A stretch of 20,308 nt of DNA, taken from Bacteroidota bacterium (lineage in GTDB: Bacteria; Bacteroidota; Bacteroidia; Chitinophagales; Chitinophagaceae). The position numbers and the translations under genes were made by a program. Below, in pieces: positions 1-7,382 of this stretch. Position 1 is the stretch's first letter. Each line of letters begins with the position of its first letter. Under the pieces are notes generated by a model, which saw only the letters and a list, made by a program, of their open reading frames with translations, ran no database searches and was not told the DNA's origin. Location: positions 1 to 20,308 of the forward strand of contig JAFAAT010000256.1 in NCBI GenBank assembly GCA_023426425.1, in the 5' to 3' direction.

Positions 1-1026
1 CCTGCGACCCCTGTGATCCAGGTAGTCGACCTGTAGTTTTCTCGCAGTTCTTGGACCGGTTACGCTTATACGCGCATAATTCCCTGTAGTAACCAATGTA
101 CCGGGCTCCCTATAGCGGTTCCTCCGCTCCCTCAACCTTGGCTTTACGCTCGAAGAGCTCAGCGGAGACACCGTGATATCAAACATTAGCTTTGTCTTCC
201 GCTCTAGCCTGATAATCTCACTGAAATGCCTGTCACCTGTCAGAAATATCACAGGCTGTTTTACGCTATCTGCCACAAAATCCAACAACTCTTTGTACTC
301 AACGGGATAGTGTACAAGCCCCTCACTGCGGTCAAGAGGATTCAATATCTGGCTTCCATTAAAAATGATGCTGAATGTGGACGTCGTGTCTTTACTAAGC
401 TCATCTTTCAGCCACTTCATTTGCTGGGATCCCCACATCAATTTCTTCTTATTTGGAATTAGGAACCACCGGTAGTCCCAAAGCTTTTCACTGCTGCGCC
501 ACCAGCGGTCATCAAGCAATATAAACTTCACGTCCTCATGTCGGAACGTAGTATAAATTCCATTCTGCCCGTCGCCATACGATGGATTGTCCGGCCACGT
601 CTCTGTAAATATTTCTCTTGCCGCCTGCTTCAAAGCAAAATGCCGGTCACTGTTGTTGGGACCATAGTCATGGTCATCCCAGACTGCATATTCAGGAAAG
701 GGTTTTTCTGCCAGTCGCCTCATCACATTGGCATTCCTTACATATTCCACACGTGCTTTCATCCCAGCTTTTGATTCCAGGTCCTCCGCTCCATAGTACC
801 AGTTGTCTCCCAGCCAAAGCATGAAGTCTGCATCTTCCCGGGCCATAGAGTAATAGATCGAAGTATCCGCGCCATACCTTATGCCTGAACTGTCCTCAAG
901 ATTTCTGTCCAGGTACGCACAGGAACCAGTAATAAATCTAAAATCTGCCGGAGCACCCTGCGTGTGGTTTTGCCCCCGCGCCCCAATCCAGCCTGTCAGT
1001 AAAAGCAGCGTAATTATCAGTCTCAA
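1..1026 (-). CDS. PhoD-like alkaline phosphatase/phosphodiesterase, 3' end outside window
   Basis: Predicted secreted metallophosphoesterase of the PhoD-like family, acting on phosphate esters outside the cytoplasm. I translated 342 codons without a stop up to the left edge; the C-terminus is missing. Residues 1-19 form a signal peptide (MRLIITLLLLTGWIGARG). Family motifs follow in order: ITGSCAY (about 32-38), WLGDNWYY (71-78, with metal-ligand candidate D74), VWDDHDYGPNN (115-125), LLDDRWWR (170-177), SQQMKWL (200-206), NGSQ (223-226) and TGDRHF (263-268). The start is TTG at 1026: an in-frame TAG lies two codons upstream, an AGAGG ribosome-binding stretch sits a few bases before it, and the signal peptide begins exactly there. 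It is divergent from the E2 gene across about 125 bp. The family is secure; the substrate cannot be read from sequence. Confidence 0.88.
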   Translation of the reverse strand, partial: MRLIITLLLLTGWIGARGQNHTQGAPADFRFITGSCAYLDRNLEDSSGIRYGADTSIYYSMAREDADFMLWLGDNWYYGAEDLESKAGMKARVEYVRNANVMRRLAEKPFPEYAVWDDHDYGPNNSDRHFALKQAAREIFTETWPDNPSYGDGQNGIYTTFRHEDVKFILLDDRWWRSSEKLWDYRWFLIPNKKKLMWGSQQMKWLKDELSKDTTSTFSIIFNGSQILNPLDRSEGLVHYPVEYKELLDFVADSVKQPVIFLTGDRHFSEIIRLERKTKLMFDITVSPLSSSSVKPRLRERRNRYREPGTLVTTGNYARISVTGPRTARKLQVDYLDHRGRR

Positions 1027-1113
1027 TGGCCTCTAAATTGAATCGTAATGATAGCTAAAAATATCCTGCTAACCGTCCTTTATACCACGGCTACAAACAA
1101 AGAGGGAATTGAT

Positions 1114-1121
1114 TACTTTTG
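1114..1121 (+). promoter_or_regulatory. Candidate Bacteroidetes -7 element for the E2 gene
   Basis: TACTTTTG matches the Bacteroidetes TAnnTTTG -7 consensus, 30 bases before the ATG at 1152. No clear TTTG -33 element sits at the usual distance upstream, so support is partial. It overlaps an alternative in-frame TTG (1119), which argues that translation starts at 1152 instead. Confidence 0.4.
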
Positions 1122-1151
1122 ACACTCAAAAAAGTAAACCGAACCGTATTT

Positions 1152-2786
1152 ATGGCTGAAGCGATTCGTATGCCACTGCTCAGTGACACGATGAAAGAAG
1201 GGGTTATTGCTACCTGGCACAAGAAAGTTGGAGATAAGGTGAAGAGTGATGAGGCAATTGCTGACGTGGAAACAGACAAAGCAACCATGGAAGTGCTGCC
1301 CTATGTAGACGGTACCCTCCTTTACATCGGTGTGGAAACCGGCAAGGCTGCGAAAGTAAACGACATTATAGCCATCATTGGCAAGGAAGGTGAGGATTAC
1401 AAGTCTCTGCTAGACGCAGAACCCAAAAAAGATCAACCTCAGCAAGCTCCCGCCTCTGAAACTAAGAAAGACGCTCCTGCTTCCCCACAAAAAGCCGAAA
1501 CCAAAGCACCCGACCCTAAGGATGCTACGGTTATTAGGATGCCGCTTCTGAGCGACACTATGAAAGAGGGCAAAATCGTCGCCTGGCACAAGAAAGAAGG
1601 CGATAAAGTCAAGAGTGATGACGTACTCGCTGATGTCGAAACCGATAAAGCCACTATGGAGGTAATGCCCTACGTAGACGGAACTCTTCTCTACCTTGGT
1701 GTAAAAGAAGGTGAAGCTGCTAAAGTCAACGACATCATAGCGATTGTGGGTAAGCCCGGAACCGACATCACCGCATTCCTGAAAAACGATATTGCCACTC
1801 AAAATCAGGAAGCAGAGGGTCAGCCGAAATCTTCAGACCATGCAGGTGTACAGGCGCAGGCAACAGTGACTTCCAATGCAGAACAAACCGAATCCCCTGC
1901 CGATACAGACGATAGAATCAAAGCTTCTCCCCTGGCTAAAAAACTGGCCCAGGAAAAAGGTATCGACCTTCAGGCTGTTAAGGGCAGTGGCGATAACGGA
2001 AGGATTATCAAACGTGATATAGACAATTTCAAGCCTTCGGCACAACCAGCCTCTGGGCAACAAAAAGCATCTGCAGCAATCCCATCCTCTGCTTCTACAG
2101 GTCAGGAAGGTCATACAGACCATTCCTTGTCCCAAATGCGTACCGTAATCGCAAGAAGGCTTGCTGAAAGCAAGTTTTCTGCGCCGCATTTCTACCTCAA
2201 GATGTCGGTGACTATGGACCAGGCCATGAAAGCTCGTAAAGCTATCAACGAGGTTTCTCCGGTAAAAGTCTCCTTCAATGACCTTATTATAAAGGCCGCA
2301 GCCATGGCCCTGAGAAAGCATCCTGAGGTAAACAGCTCCTGGATGGGAGACTTCATCCGCCAGCATCACCATATTCATGTCGGTACTGCAGTTGCCATTG
2401 ATGAGGGTCTGATCGTGCCCGTAGTAAAGTTCGCCGACCAGAAATCGCTCTCCCAGATAGCTGAAGAAGCTAAATCTCTCGCAGAGAAAGCAAGAAATAA
2501 AAAGCTGCAACCACAGGAATTTACCGGTAATACCTTCACAATTTCCAACCTGGGTATGATGGATATCGATGAATTCACAGCCATCATCAATCCCCCGGAT
2601 AGCTGCATCCTCGCAGTAGGGAAAATCACTCCTACACCAGTAGTGGAGAATAATCAGGTGGTAATCAGACAAATCCTAAAACTCACCCTCAGCTGCGATC
2701 ATCGCATAGTCGACGGTGCCGTAGGCTCTCGATTCCTCCAAACTTTGAAAGCCTTCCTGGAAAACCCGGTTACCATGCTGGTCTAG
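1152..2786 (+). CDS. pdhC: Pyruvate dehydrogenase complex E2, dihydrolipoamide acetyltransferase
   Basis: Transfers acetyl groups from the E1-bound intermediate to CoA through lipoyl-lysine arms and forms the cytoplasmic core of the complex. The 544-aa protein has two nearly identical N-terminal lipoyl domains (about 3-80 and 127-203), each with the DKAT lipoylation motif (K43 and K166). Ala/Pro/Gln-rich linkers follow, then an E3-binding domain (about 254-292, starting KASPLAKKLA) and the catalytic domain (about 327-544) with the DHRIVDG active-site motif (H517, D521). PPDSCILAVG and the DKAT motifs fit pyruvate rather than 2-oxoglutarate complexes. I chose ATG 1152 because MAEAIRMPLLSDTM is a normal family N-terminus; an in-frame TTG at 1119 would add 11 residues but overlaps a promoter-like element. 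E1 and E3 genes are not adjacent. A strong terminator follows. Confidence 0.95.
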   Translation: MAEAIRMPLLSDTMKEGVIATWHKKVGDKVKSDEAIADVETDKATMEVLPYVDGTLLYIGVETGKAAKVNDIIAIIGKEGEDYKSLLDAEPKKDQPQQAPASETKKDAPASPQKAETKAPDPKDATVIRMPLLSDTMKEGKIVAWHKKEGDKVKSDDVLADVETDKATMEVMPYVDGTLLYLGVKEGEAAKVNDIIAIVGKPGTDITAFLKNDIATQNQEAEGQPKSSDHAGVQAQATVTSNAEQTESPADTDDRIKASPLAKKLAQEKGIDLQAVKGSGDNGRIIKRDIDNFKPSAQPASGQQKASAAIPSSASTGQEGHTDHSLSQMRTVIARRLAESKFSAPHFYLKMSVTMDQAMKARKAINEVSPVKVSFNDLIIKAAAMALRKHPEVNSSWMGDFIRQHHHIHVGTAVAIDEGLIVPVVKFADQKSLSQIAEEAKSLAEKARNKKLQPQEFTGNTFTISNLGMMDIDEFTAIINPPDSCILAVGKITPTPVVENNQVVIRQILKLTLSCDHRIVDGAVGSRFLQTLKAFLENPVTMLV

Positions 2787-2807
2787 TCGGGAAAATTAAT
2801 ATTTAGC

Positions 2808-2841
2808 AGAGATGCTACCCGACAGATAGGGTAGCATCTCT
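2808..2841 (+). terminator. Rho-independent terminator after E2 gene
   Basis: A perfect 13-bp stem (AGAGATGCTACCC with GGGTAGCATCTCT) encloses an 8-base loop and is followed by TTGTTTA. It begins 21 bases after the E2 stop codon. Confidence 0.88.
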
Positions 2842-3157
2842 TTGTTTATATACGCTTGAAAATTGCACAGTTTTTGCAGGTTACCTTATGCAGAATAGGG
2901 TATTAATCTTAGGGGGACTGTCGCCCACCAATGCCTTACCCTCGCTTCAATCATCCTTCCATCTAAGGCCATTTCACAACCCCGAATTCCATACCGATTC
3001 CAAAGCCAAACCATACCAACTCCATATCAACTCCATATCGTTGACGAGACGTTAACGAGTCAACATAAAGACTTGACCACTACCTCTTAAGCTTCGAGCC
3101 AATTTTCAACTCTTCATTTAGTGGTTCATCAATCACACCTGGTTTGCAATCGGTCAC
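2842..3157. other. Convergent intergenic stretch between two terminators
   Basis: About 316 bp with no convincing gene on either strand. It lies between the E2 terminator and the terminator of the minus-strand membrane protein, so neither neighbour should transcribe far into it. It holds an 11-bp periodic array (2984-3060) and a 6-bp inverted repeat (AGGGTA 2897-2902, TACCCT 2937-2942) around a G/C-rich core. A 42-codon minus-strand reading frame (2886-3014) is too weak to call. Confidence 0.6.
2984..3060. repeat. Degenerate 11-bp tandem repeat array (7 units)
   Basis: Seven consecutive 11-base units can be laid out: gaattccatac, cgattccaaag, ccaaaccatac, caactccatat, caactccatat, cgttgacgaga, cgttaacgagt. 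Units 4 and 5 are identical. Units 1-5 mostly share CCATA at their end. Units 6 and 7 form a second, related pair differing at two positions. The period is not a multiple of three, so this is not a coding repeat; it is close to one DNA helical turn. Confidence 0.7.
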
Positions 3158-3187
3158 AAAAAAAAGCTGCCCGAACACGAGCAGCCT
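3158..3187 (-). terminator. Terminator after the small membrane protein gene
   Basis: Read on the minus strand, GCTGCTCG pairs with CGGGCAGC (one wobble) around a 4-base loop and is followed by eight T residues. It lies just beyond the stop of the 3214-3609 gene. Confidence 0.85.
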
Positions 3188-3213
3188 TATCAGATTTAAT
3201 CCCCATTAGAAAC

Positions 3214-3609
3214 CTATGATAACGCAGGTGAGGCATTGTTCCTCGGCCTTTCGTTCTTTAAGTGCATATACCAGTAAACCGGGAATGCAAATGCTGCAAA
3301 GAACACCAGAAACACCACCCACATCACTTTCTGCCCCGCCGGCAGGTTTGTCTTGGTCCACACATGCCAGATCAGGTAAAGCATAACTGCAAACGTGACA
3401 ATGCTTGCAAGCGCAAGTGTAATGAACAACGATGTATAATTCTCTGCAGTTTGTCCTGCCATCGCAAAGTGTTCTTCCAATCGCTTATCAGCAATAAAAT
3501 TCCCAAGTATCGCCATGTAGTAAATTATCCAGCCTACAAACATCACAAGTGGGGCCCAACTCATTATAGCGAGTTTCGTTGAATTCCTGTTATCTGTCCT
3601 GTTATCCAT
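3214..3609 (-). CDS. Small three-helix membrane protein, function unknown
   Basis: A 131-aa protein with three predicted membrane segments (about 17-38, 59-83, 95-116), a short charged N-terminus rich in Asn and Asp, and a basic C-terminal tail (KNERPRNN). I do not recognise the family. The last two helices, joined by a short hydrophilic loop and ending in PVYWYMHL, loosely resemble the N-terminal membrane hairpin of phospholipase D-like proteins (PLDc_N), but the resemblance is too slight to use. It has its own T-rich terminator and is divergent from purK across about 150 bp, so it is probably a single-gene unit. ATG 3609 is the first Met; Met16 is a possible later start. Hydrophobicity and the terminator make a real gene likely. 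Confidence 0.75.
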   Translation of the reverse strand: MDNRTDNRNSTKLAIMSWAPLVMFVGWIIYYMAILGNFIADKRLEEHFAMAGQTAENYTSLFITLALASIVTFAVMLYLIWHVWTKTNLPAGQKVMWVVFLVFFAAFAFPVYWYMHLKNERPRNNASPALS

Positions 3610-3760
3610 GATTCATCGTATTGTTCCGGATATAGAATTCAAAAAACTGTGCCCCAATAAGCCTAAATCGCTGAGTCTTCAGCTTGAAAAGCCCAGCCAC
3701 ATGCCCGGACGCACTTCTTTAACGTTCTCCACTAAACCTTTGTTAATTTGCAGGAATTTT

Positions 3761-4882
3761 ATGAAGGATCAGAAAATTGGTATTCTCGGTGGTGGTCAAC
3801 TCGGCGCTATGCTTCTCCGCTCAGCCATCGACTTTGGAGTGGATATCTCAGTAATGGACAAAGACCCTCAGGCTCCTTGTGCGCAATACACCAGCAAATT
3901 CACCTCAGGCGACCTCAGGGATTTCGACGCAGTGTACAACTTCGGCAAAGGGTTGGATATCATCACAATAGAAATTGAGGCTGTCAATACTGATGCATTA
4001 GCCAGGCTTCAGCAAGAAGGGGTAAAAGTGCATCCCTCACCACAAGTGATCAGCACCATTCAGGACAAGCACCTTCAAAAACAGTTTCTGCAGCAGCATG
4101 GCCTGCCAGTCTCTCCCTCCGTCCTCATCAACTCCAAAGATCAACTCAAAGACCAGATCACTAACTATCCTGTCTGCCTCAAACTCTGCCGCGACGGATA
4201 CGATGGTAGGGGCGTCATGGTCCTTAAATCCGAGACAGATATAGACCAGGCTTTCGATGCGCCCTCAATTTTGGAAGAATATGTTGCCATAGACCAGGAA
4301 CTCGCAGTCATCGTAGCACGTAACGAGAGCGGCGAGGTAGTCACTTACGATCCGGTAGCAATGATCTTTGACGACAAAGCACATGTCCTGGATTATCAGC
4401 TTTGTCCCGCAGATATCAACGCACAAACTGTCACGGCAACTAAAGAACTGGCCCGGAAAACTGCAGAAGCCTTACAACTTGTAGGAATCATGGCGGTAGA
4501 GATGTTTCTGACAAAGGACGGGAACATCCTGGTAAACGAGCTCGCTCCCAGACCTCATAACAGCGGGCATCATAGCATCGAGGGCTGCGTCACCTCCCAG
4601 TTCGAACAGCACCTGAGAGCCATCCTCAACCTGCCTCTCGGAGCCACTACCATCACAGCACCCACCATCATGCTCAATCTGCTTGGAAACAAAGCGCTGG
4701 CAAACGGTGTACCAGGCATGTCAGAACTGCTCTCAAAAGAGGGTGTCCACCTTCACTGGTATGGAAAAGCCTTCCGCACCGGCAGAAAGCTTGGCCATAT
4801 AACAGTCAGAGGATCAGATATGGACAAGGTGAAAACAATCGCACAACAAGTCAAGAATTTCTTAAACACTAATAATGAGTAA
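3761..4882 (+). CDS. purK: 5-(carboxyamino)imidazole ribonucleotide synthase (PurK)
   Basis: Makes N5-CAIR from AIR, ATP and bicarbonate in de novo purine synthesis (cytoplasm). The 373-aa protein has the ATP-grasp layout: an N-terminal Gly-rich segment (IGILGGGQLGAMLL, 6-19), a glycine-rich ATP loop (RDGYDGRGVMVL, about 145-156) and the conserved C-terminal NELAPRPHNSGHHS segment (about 258-271). The frame stays open upstream to 3608, but the conserved N-terminus begins at ATG 3761, so that start is preferred. TTAATTTG (3743-3750), one mismatch from TAnnTTTG, lies 10 bases upstream and may be the promoter. The stop overlaps the purE start by 8 bases, which indicates a two-gene operon with coupled translation. 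Confidence 0.95.
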   Translation: MKDQKIGILGGGQLGAMLLRSAIDFGVDISVMDKDPQAPCAQYTSKFTSGDLRDFDAVYNFGKGLDIITIEIEAVNTDALARLQQEGVKVHPSPQVISTIQDKHLQKQFLQQHGLPVSPSVLINSKDQLKDQITNYPVCLKLCRDGYDGRGVMVLKSETDIDQAFDAPSILEEYVAIDQELAVIVARNESGEVVTYDPVAMIFDDKAHVLDYQLCPADINAQTVTATKELARKTAEALQLVGIMAVEMFLTKDGNILVNELAPRPHNSGHHSIEGCVTSQFEQHLRAILNLPLGATTITAPTIMLNLLGNKALANGVPGMSELLSKEGVHLHWYGKAFRTGRKLGHITVRGSDMDKVKTIAQQVKNFLNTNNE

Positions 4883-5363
4883 TCCTAAGGTTGGTATCAT
4901 CATGGGCAGCAGTTCAGATGCCGCAGTCATGCGCCCTGCAAAAGACATCCTGGAACAGTTCGGAATCCCCTGTGAATTCACAGTTGTTTCTGCACATCGA
5001 AGCCCACAGCTCATGTTCGACTATGCAGCTGAGGCATCTGAAAGAGGGATCAAAGTAATCATCGCTGGTGCTGGCGGAGCAGCCCACCTGCCGGGTATGG
5101 TAGCAGCAATCACCACTCTTCCCGTCATAGGCGTGCCGGTAAAGTCCTCCAATTCGATTGATGGGTGGGATTCACTGCTCTCCATCGTTCAGATGCCCAA
5201 CGGTGTCCCCGTCGCTACCGTAGCCATAAATGCTGCCTACAATGCAGGTCTCCTGGCTGTGCAGATGCTAGCCATCCATGATGACACACTTGCTGCTAAA
5301 CTCAGGGAATATAAAAAGCAGAATCTTGAGAAAGTGCATGAAATGCGAAGAACATTAGGTTAG
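4875..5363 (+). CDS. purE: N5-CAIR mutase (PurE, class I)
   Basis: Converts N5-CAIR, the PurK product, to CAIR. The 162-aa length is normal for class I PurE. Family motifs are present: IIMGSSSDAAVM (9-20, substrate phosphate loop), SAHRSP (39-44, with the catalytic His), AGAGGAAHLPGM (64-75) and LPVIGVPV. The adjacent purK supports the class I N5-CAIR route over the AIR carboxylase (class II) route. The ATG overlaps the end of purK in another frame. No hairpin terminator was seen directly after the stop. Confidence 0.96.
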   Translation: MSNPKVGIIMGSSSDAAVMRPAKDILEQFGIPCEFTVVSAHRSPQLMFDYAAEASERGIKVIIAGAGGAAHLPGMVAAITTLPVIGVPVKSSNSIDGWDSLLSIVQMPNGVPVATVAINAAYNAGLLAVQMLAIHDDTLAAKLREYKKQNLEKVHEMRRTLG

Positions 5364-5392
5364 CAGAGAAACCAGCGGTTCAGAAACATTAC

Positions 5393-5433
5393 TTTACAAA
5401 GCATCTATTACAATATTTATTTACAAAGCCTCT
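5393..5433. repeat. Direct repeat upstream of the DUF4397 lipoprotein
   Basis: TTTACAAAGCnTCT occurs at 5393-5406 and again at 5420-5433, 27 bases apart, just upstream of the -7 element at 5451. It could be an operator pair or a chance duplication in A/T-rich DNA. Confidence 0.4.
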
Positions 5434-5450
5434 AAAGTGCAACGGTTTGC

Positions 5451-5458
5451 TATTTTTG
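5451..5458 (+). promoter_or_regulatory. Bacteroidetes -7 element for the DUF4397 lipoprotein
   Basis: TATTTTTG is an exact TAnnTTTG match 20 bases before the ATG at 5479. No convincing -33 TTTG was found. Confidence 0.6.
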
Positions 5459-5478
5459 TATTAAATAAATATTAGAAC

Positions 5479-6171
5479 ATGAATAAAACTCTGCTTTCTA
5501 CTGTCGCTATGGCAGCTATGTTACTGATTGTTGCCTGTGGTAAAGACGAAGACAATCCTGCTCCGCCTGCTCCTCAAAGCAAGGTAATGTTTGTTAACGC
5601 CTTCATGAGTGTCGACAGCCTGCGAGCTCAAATCAACGATACCACAGTCGTAGGTGCTAACGCCCTCGCCTACCTGAACAAAACAGGCTATATTACTACG
5701 ACTCCTGGTTCGAAAAAGCTGGGATTTAGGCTGACGTCGTCAGGTGCCTCATTTCTTGACACCACATTAACTCTTTCAGCTGACAATGCGTACTCTGTCT
5801 ACACTTCAGGTGACATTACCGGCTTTTCACTTATCGTAACTCAAGACGACTTGAGCCTGCCAACTACAGGAAATGCCAAAGTTCGATTCATAAATCTTAG
5901 TCCGGATACCACAGGCTTCAATGCATACGTAGGAATCGGAGATACTGCCACCTTAGGTACCAACGTAGGGTTCAAAGAGGCAACAGCATTCAAACAGTTT
6001 GCACAGGGTAGTTACAACATTTTACTCCAGAATTTCAAACAATTGCCAGACGTGGAGACTATTGGAGGCTTCCAGCTGACTGCAGGAAAGGTATATACGA
6101 TTCTTCTAACCGGTAGACAATCATCTACAGGTACTTTCGAAAGAAAGGCAACTGTAATTACAAACGAATAG
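5479..6171 (+). CDS. DUF4397-type lipoprotein
   Basis: Predicted lipoprotein of 230 aa. Residues 1-20 form a lipoprotein signal ending in the lipobox IVAC with lipidated Cys20, followed by an acidic, Pro-rich tether (GKDEDNPAPPAP). The mature part is beta-rich and seems to contain two similar segments, about 35-125 and 132-228. KVMFVNAFMSVDSL opens the first and KVRFINLSPDTTGF the second, the pattern of DUF4397, a domain common in Bacteroidetes lipoproteins. The molecular role of the domain is not known to me. The gene has its own -7 element and a strong terminator, so it is probably transcribed alone. The lipoprotein call is firm; the DUF4397 call rests on pattern recognition. Confidence 0.82.
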   Translation: MNKTLLSTVAMAAMLLIVACGKDEDNPAPPAPQSKVMFVNAFMSVDSLRAQINDTTVVGANALAYLNKTGYITTTPGSKKLGFRLTSSGASFLDTTLTLSADNAYSVYTSGDITGFSLIVTQDDLSLPTTGNAKVRFINLSPDTTGFNAYVGIGDTATLGTNVGFKEATAFKQFAQGSYNILLQNFKQLPDVETIGGFQLTAGKVYTILLTGRQSSTGTFERKATVITNE

Positions 6172-6189
6172 GTAGCATTGTCAGATAAA

Positions 6190-6224
6190 CAAGCGGGGCT
6201 AAACTACACGTCTAGCCCCGCTTG
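6190..6224 (+). terminator. Rho-independent terminator after DUF4397 lipoprotein
   Basis: A perfect 12-bp stem, CAAGCGGGGCTA with TAGCCCCGCTTG, encloses an 11-base loop and is followed by ATTTTTT. Confidence 0.92.
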
Positions 6225-6662
6225 ATTTTTTAAAAGGGATTGTCACAGCACAGCCTTTCACCGCTGAAAGGGAAGCACACCCTTTTTACAATACTGAAAA
6301 AAGCTGTGCCAGGTTGAAACGCTATCCTTCGTCGATTAAGGTTAGTGCCTTGTTTCACCCAGCAGTCCTGCACATTTCGGGGAGTTGTTGTAGAAGCTGA
6401 AATACGTGTGCTCTCCACTTTGTCAAAGAATTGCCAGCAACTCCAGTAGGGGCTACTGTTAAAGATTTATTATTGTCGCGAACATTCCAAAACCTTTTTC
6501 TGTGCACTTGATATTGAAATTCAACTCAATGTTACTGAGTAACTGATCTGTTTTGCACTGACTTTCCTCAAATTAGTTCGTTACTGGCACTGGTCTTTCT
6601 CTCCGATTTTCAGGCAAGCAATTTTGCCGGGCAATTTGATCAGAAATGTAAAACCCAAGACT
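6225..6662. other. Intergenic region rich in inverted repeats
   Basis: 438 bp between two lipoprotein genes with no convincing coding frame. It contains CCTTTCA-CCGC-TGAAAGG (6254-6271, perfect hairpin); GCACAGC 6248-6254 with GCTGTGC 6303-6309; GGTTGAAAC 6312-6320 with GTTTCACC 6352-6359 (one bulge); GGAGTTGTTG 6381-6390 with CAGCAACTCC 6435-6444 (one mismatch); and GTTACTGAGTAAC 6531-6543. The set could reflect a structured RNA or a long leader for the 6663 gene. A 62-codon minus-strand frame at 6230-6418 needs a GTG start and looks random. Confidence 0.5.
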
Positions 6663-7316
6663 ATGAAAAATTTAATGACTTTAATGACAGGAATGGCACT
6701 AAGCTCGGTACTTTTCACTTCGTGCAGCAAAGACAAATTTGAAGTACCAATGAACTCAGGTAATACTGCAGCAAGTCCTGCGGCTACAATCGAGATTACC
6801 GAATCTCCTACCGCACGTTTATCTACGGCTTACCTCAGGACCAACTCAATTCTCGCTTTCGAAAATGGAAAGGGCATATTTAGTGATGCCGGCATGAGGA
6901 GACCCGATTTATTAGTTCCCATTGGCACCCGTTACGCTGACCTGGAACGTCGGGAATACAACCAGTTCAAGTTTCTGGTTCGGGCAGTTCCTAATACAGA
7001 CGAGCCATCAATGTATTTGAAAGGTGAGGTGAATATAAACGGTGAAAGACTGCCTTTTGAATTTTCAACAATGAGAGCTGTAGAGCTTATCGGAAACAAA
7101 GAGTTCCAGAGAGTAACAGATGACGTAACGTTCGCTGAGTTGTTGGGTTTGGATGTTACCAAACTTCCTGAACATACAACAGCAGAAATGTGGCGCCAGG
7201 CTGCAGAACAGGCGGGCAGCGGCAATATAATCCGCATTTCAGATGAATCAAACAATGCGCTTTTTTCAGCCTTCGTTAGAGGTATGCAGGAGCAGATTAG
7301 TTTTGAAATGCACTAA
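6663..7316 (+). CDS. Lipoprotein of unknown function
   Basis: Predicted lipoprotein of 217 aa. The signal peptide ends at LFTSC (Cys21), followed by SKDK, a tether often seen in Bacteroidetes lipoproteins. The mature region has no motif I recognise. A Thr/Ser-rich stretch (about 35-60) precedes a mixed alpha/beta region with clustered charged residues. No Cys follows the lipidated one. ATG 6663 was chosen because the signal peptide begins there; an in-frame TTG at 6624 would add 13 residues ahead of it. A hairpin terminator follows the stop. The gene lies just after another lipoprotein gene but is separated from it by a terminator, so co-transcription is unlikely. A real secreted protein is likely; no function can be assigned. 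Confidence 0.78.
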   Translation: MKNLMTLMTGMALSSVLFTSCSKDKFEVPMNSGNTAASPAATIEITESPTARLSTAYLRTNSILAFENGKGIFSDAGMRRPDLLVPIGTRYADLERREYNQFKFLVRAVPNTDEPSMYLKGEVNINGERLPFEFSTMRAVELIGNKEFQRVTDDVTFAELLGLDVTKLPEHTTAEMWRQAAEQAGSGNIIRISDESNNALFSAFVRGMQEQISFEMH

Positions 7317-7337
7317 TGCCAGCTGAACAGAACTGGA

Positions 7338-7368
7338 CGAAGGCAGATGCAAATAGTATCTGCCTTCG
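7338..7368 (+). terminator. Terminator after the unknown lipoprotein
   Basis: A perfect 11-bp stem, CGAAGGCAGAT with ATCTGCCTTCG, encloses a 9-base loop and is followed by CTATTTTTG. The T-rich tail is also the -7 element of trmH. Confidence 0.88.
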
Positions 7369-7369
7369 C

Positions 7370-7377
7370 TATTTTTG
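7370..7377 (+). promoter_or_regulatory. trmH -7 promoter element
   Basis: TATTTTTG matches TAnnTTTG exactly and ends 5 bases before the ATG at 7383. The resulting transcript would have almost no leader. It lies inside the T tract of the preceding terminator. Confidence 0.6.
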
Positions 7378-7382
7378 CAGCC

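Noticed and set aside
1119..1151. Upstream TTG extension of the E2 protein
   Set aside because: The added 11 residues are not family-like, and the TTG is part of a promoter-like element.
2886..3014. 42-codon minus-strand frame in the gap after the E2 gene
   Set aside because: It has no ribosome-binding site, overlaps the start of the 11-bp array, and codes for a mix rich in Trp and Arg unlike a normal small protein. It may be part of an interspersed repeat, which only a genome search could show.
6230..6418. 62-codon minus-strand frame with several Cys residues, GTG start
   Set aside because: No ribosome-binding site or promoter, no recognisable sequence, and it lies within inverted-repeat DNA.
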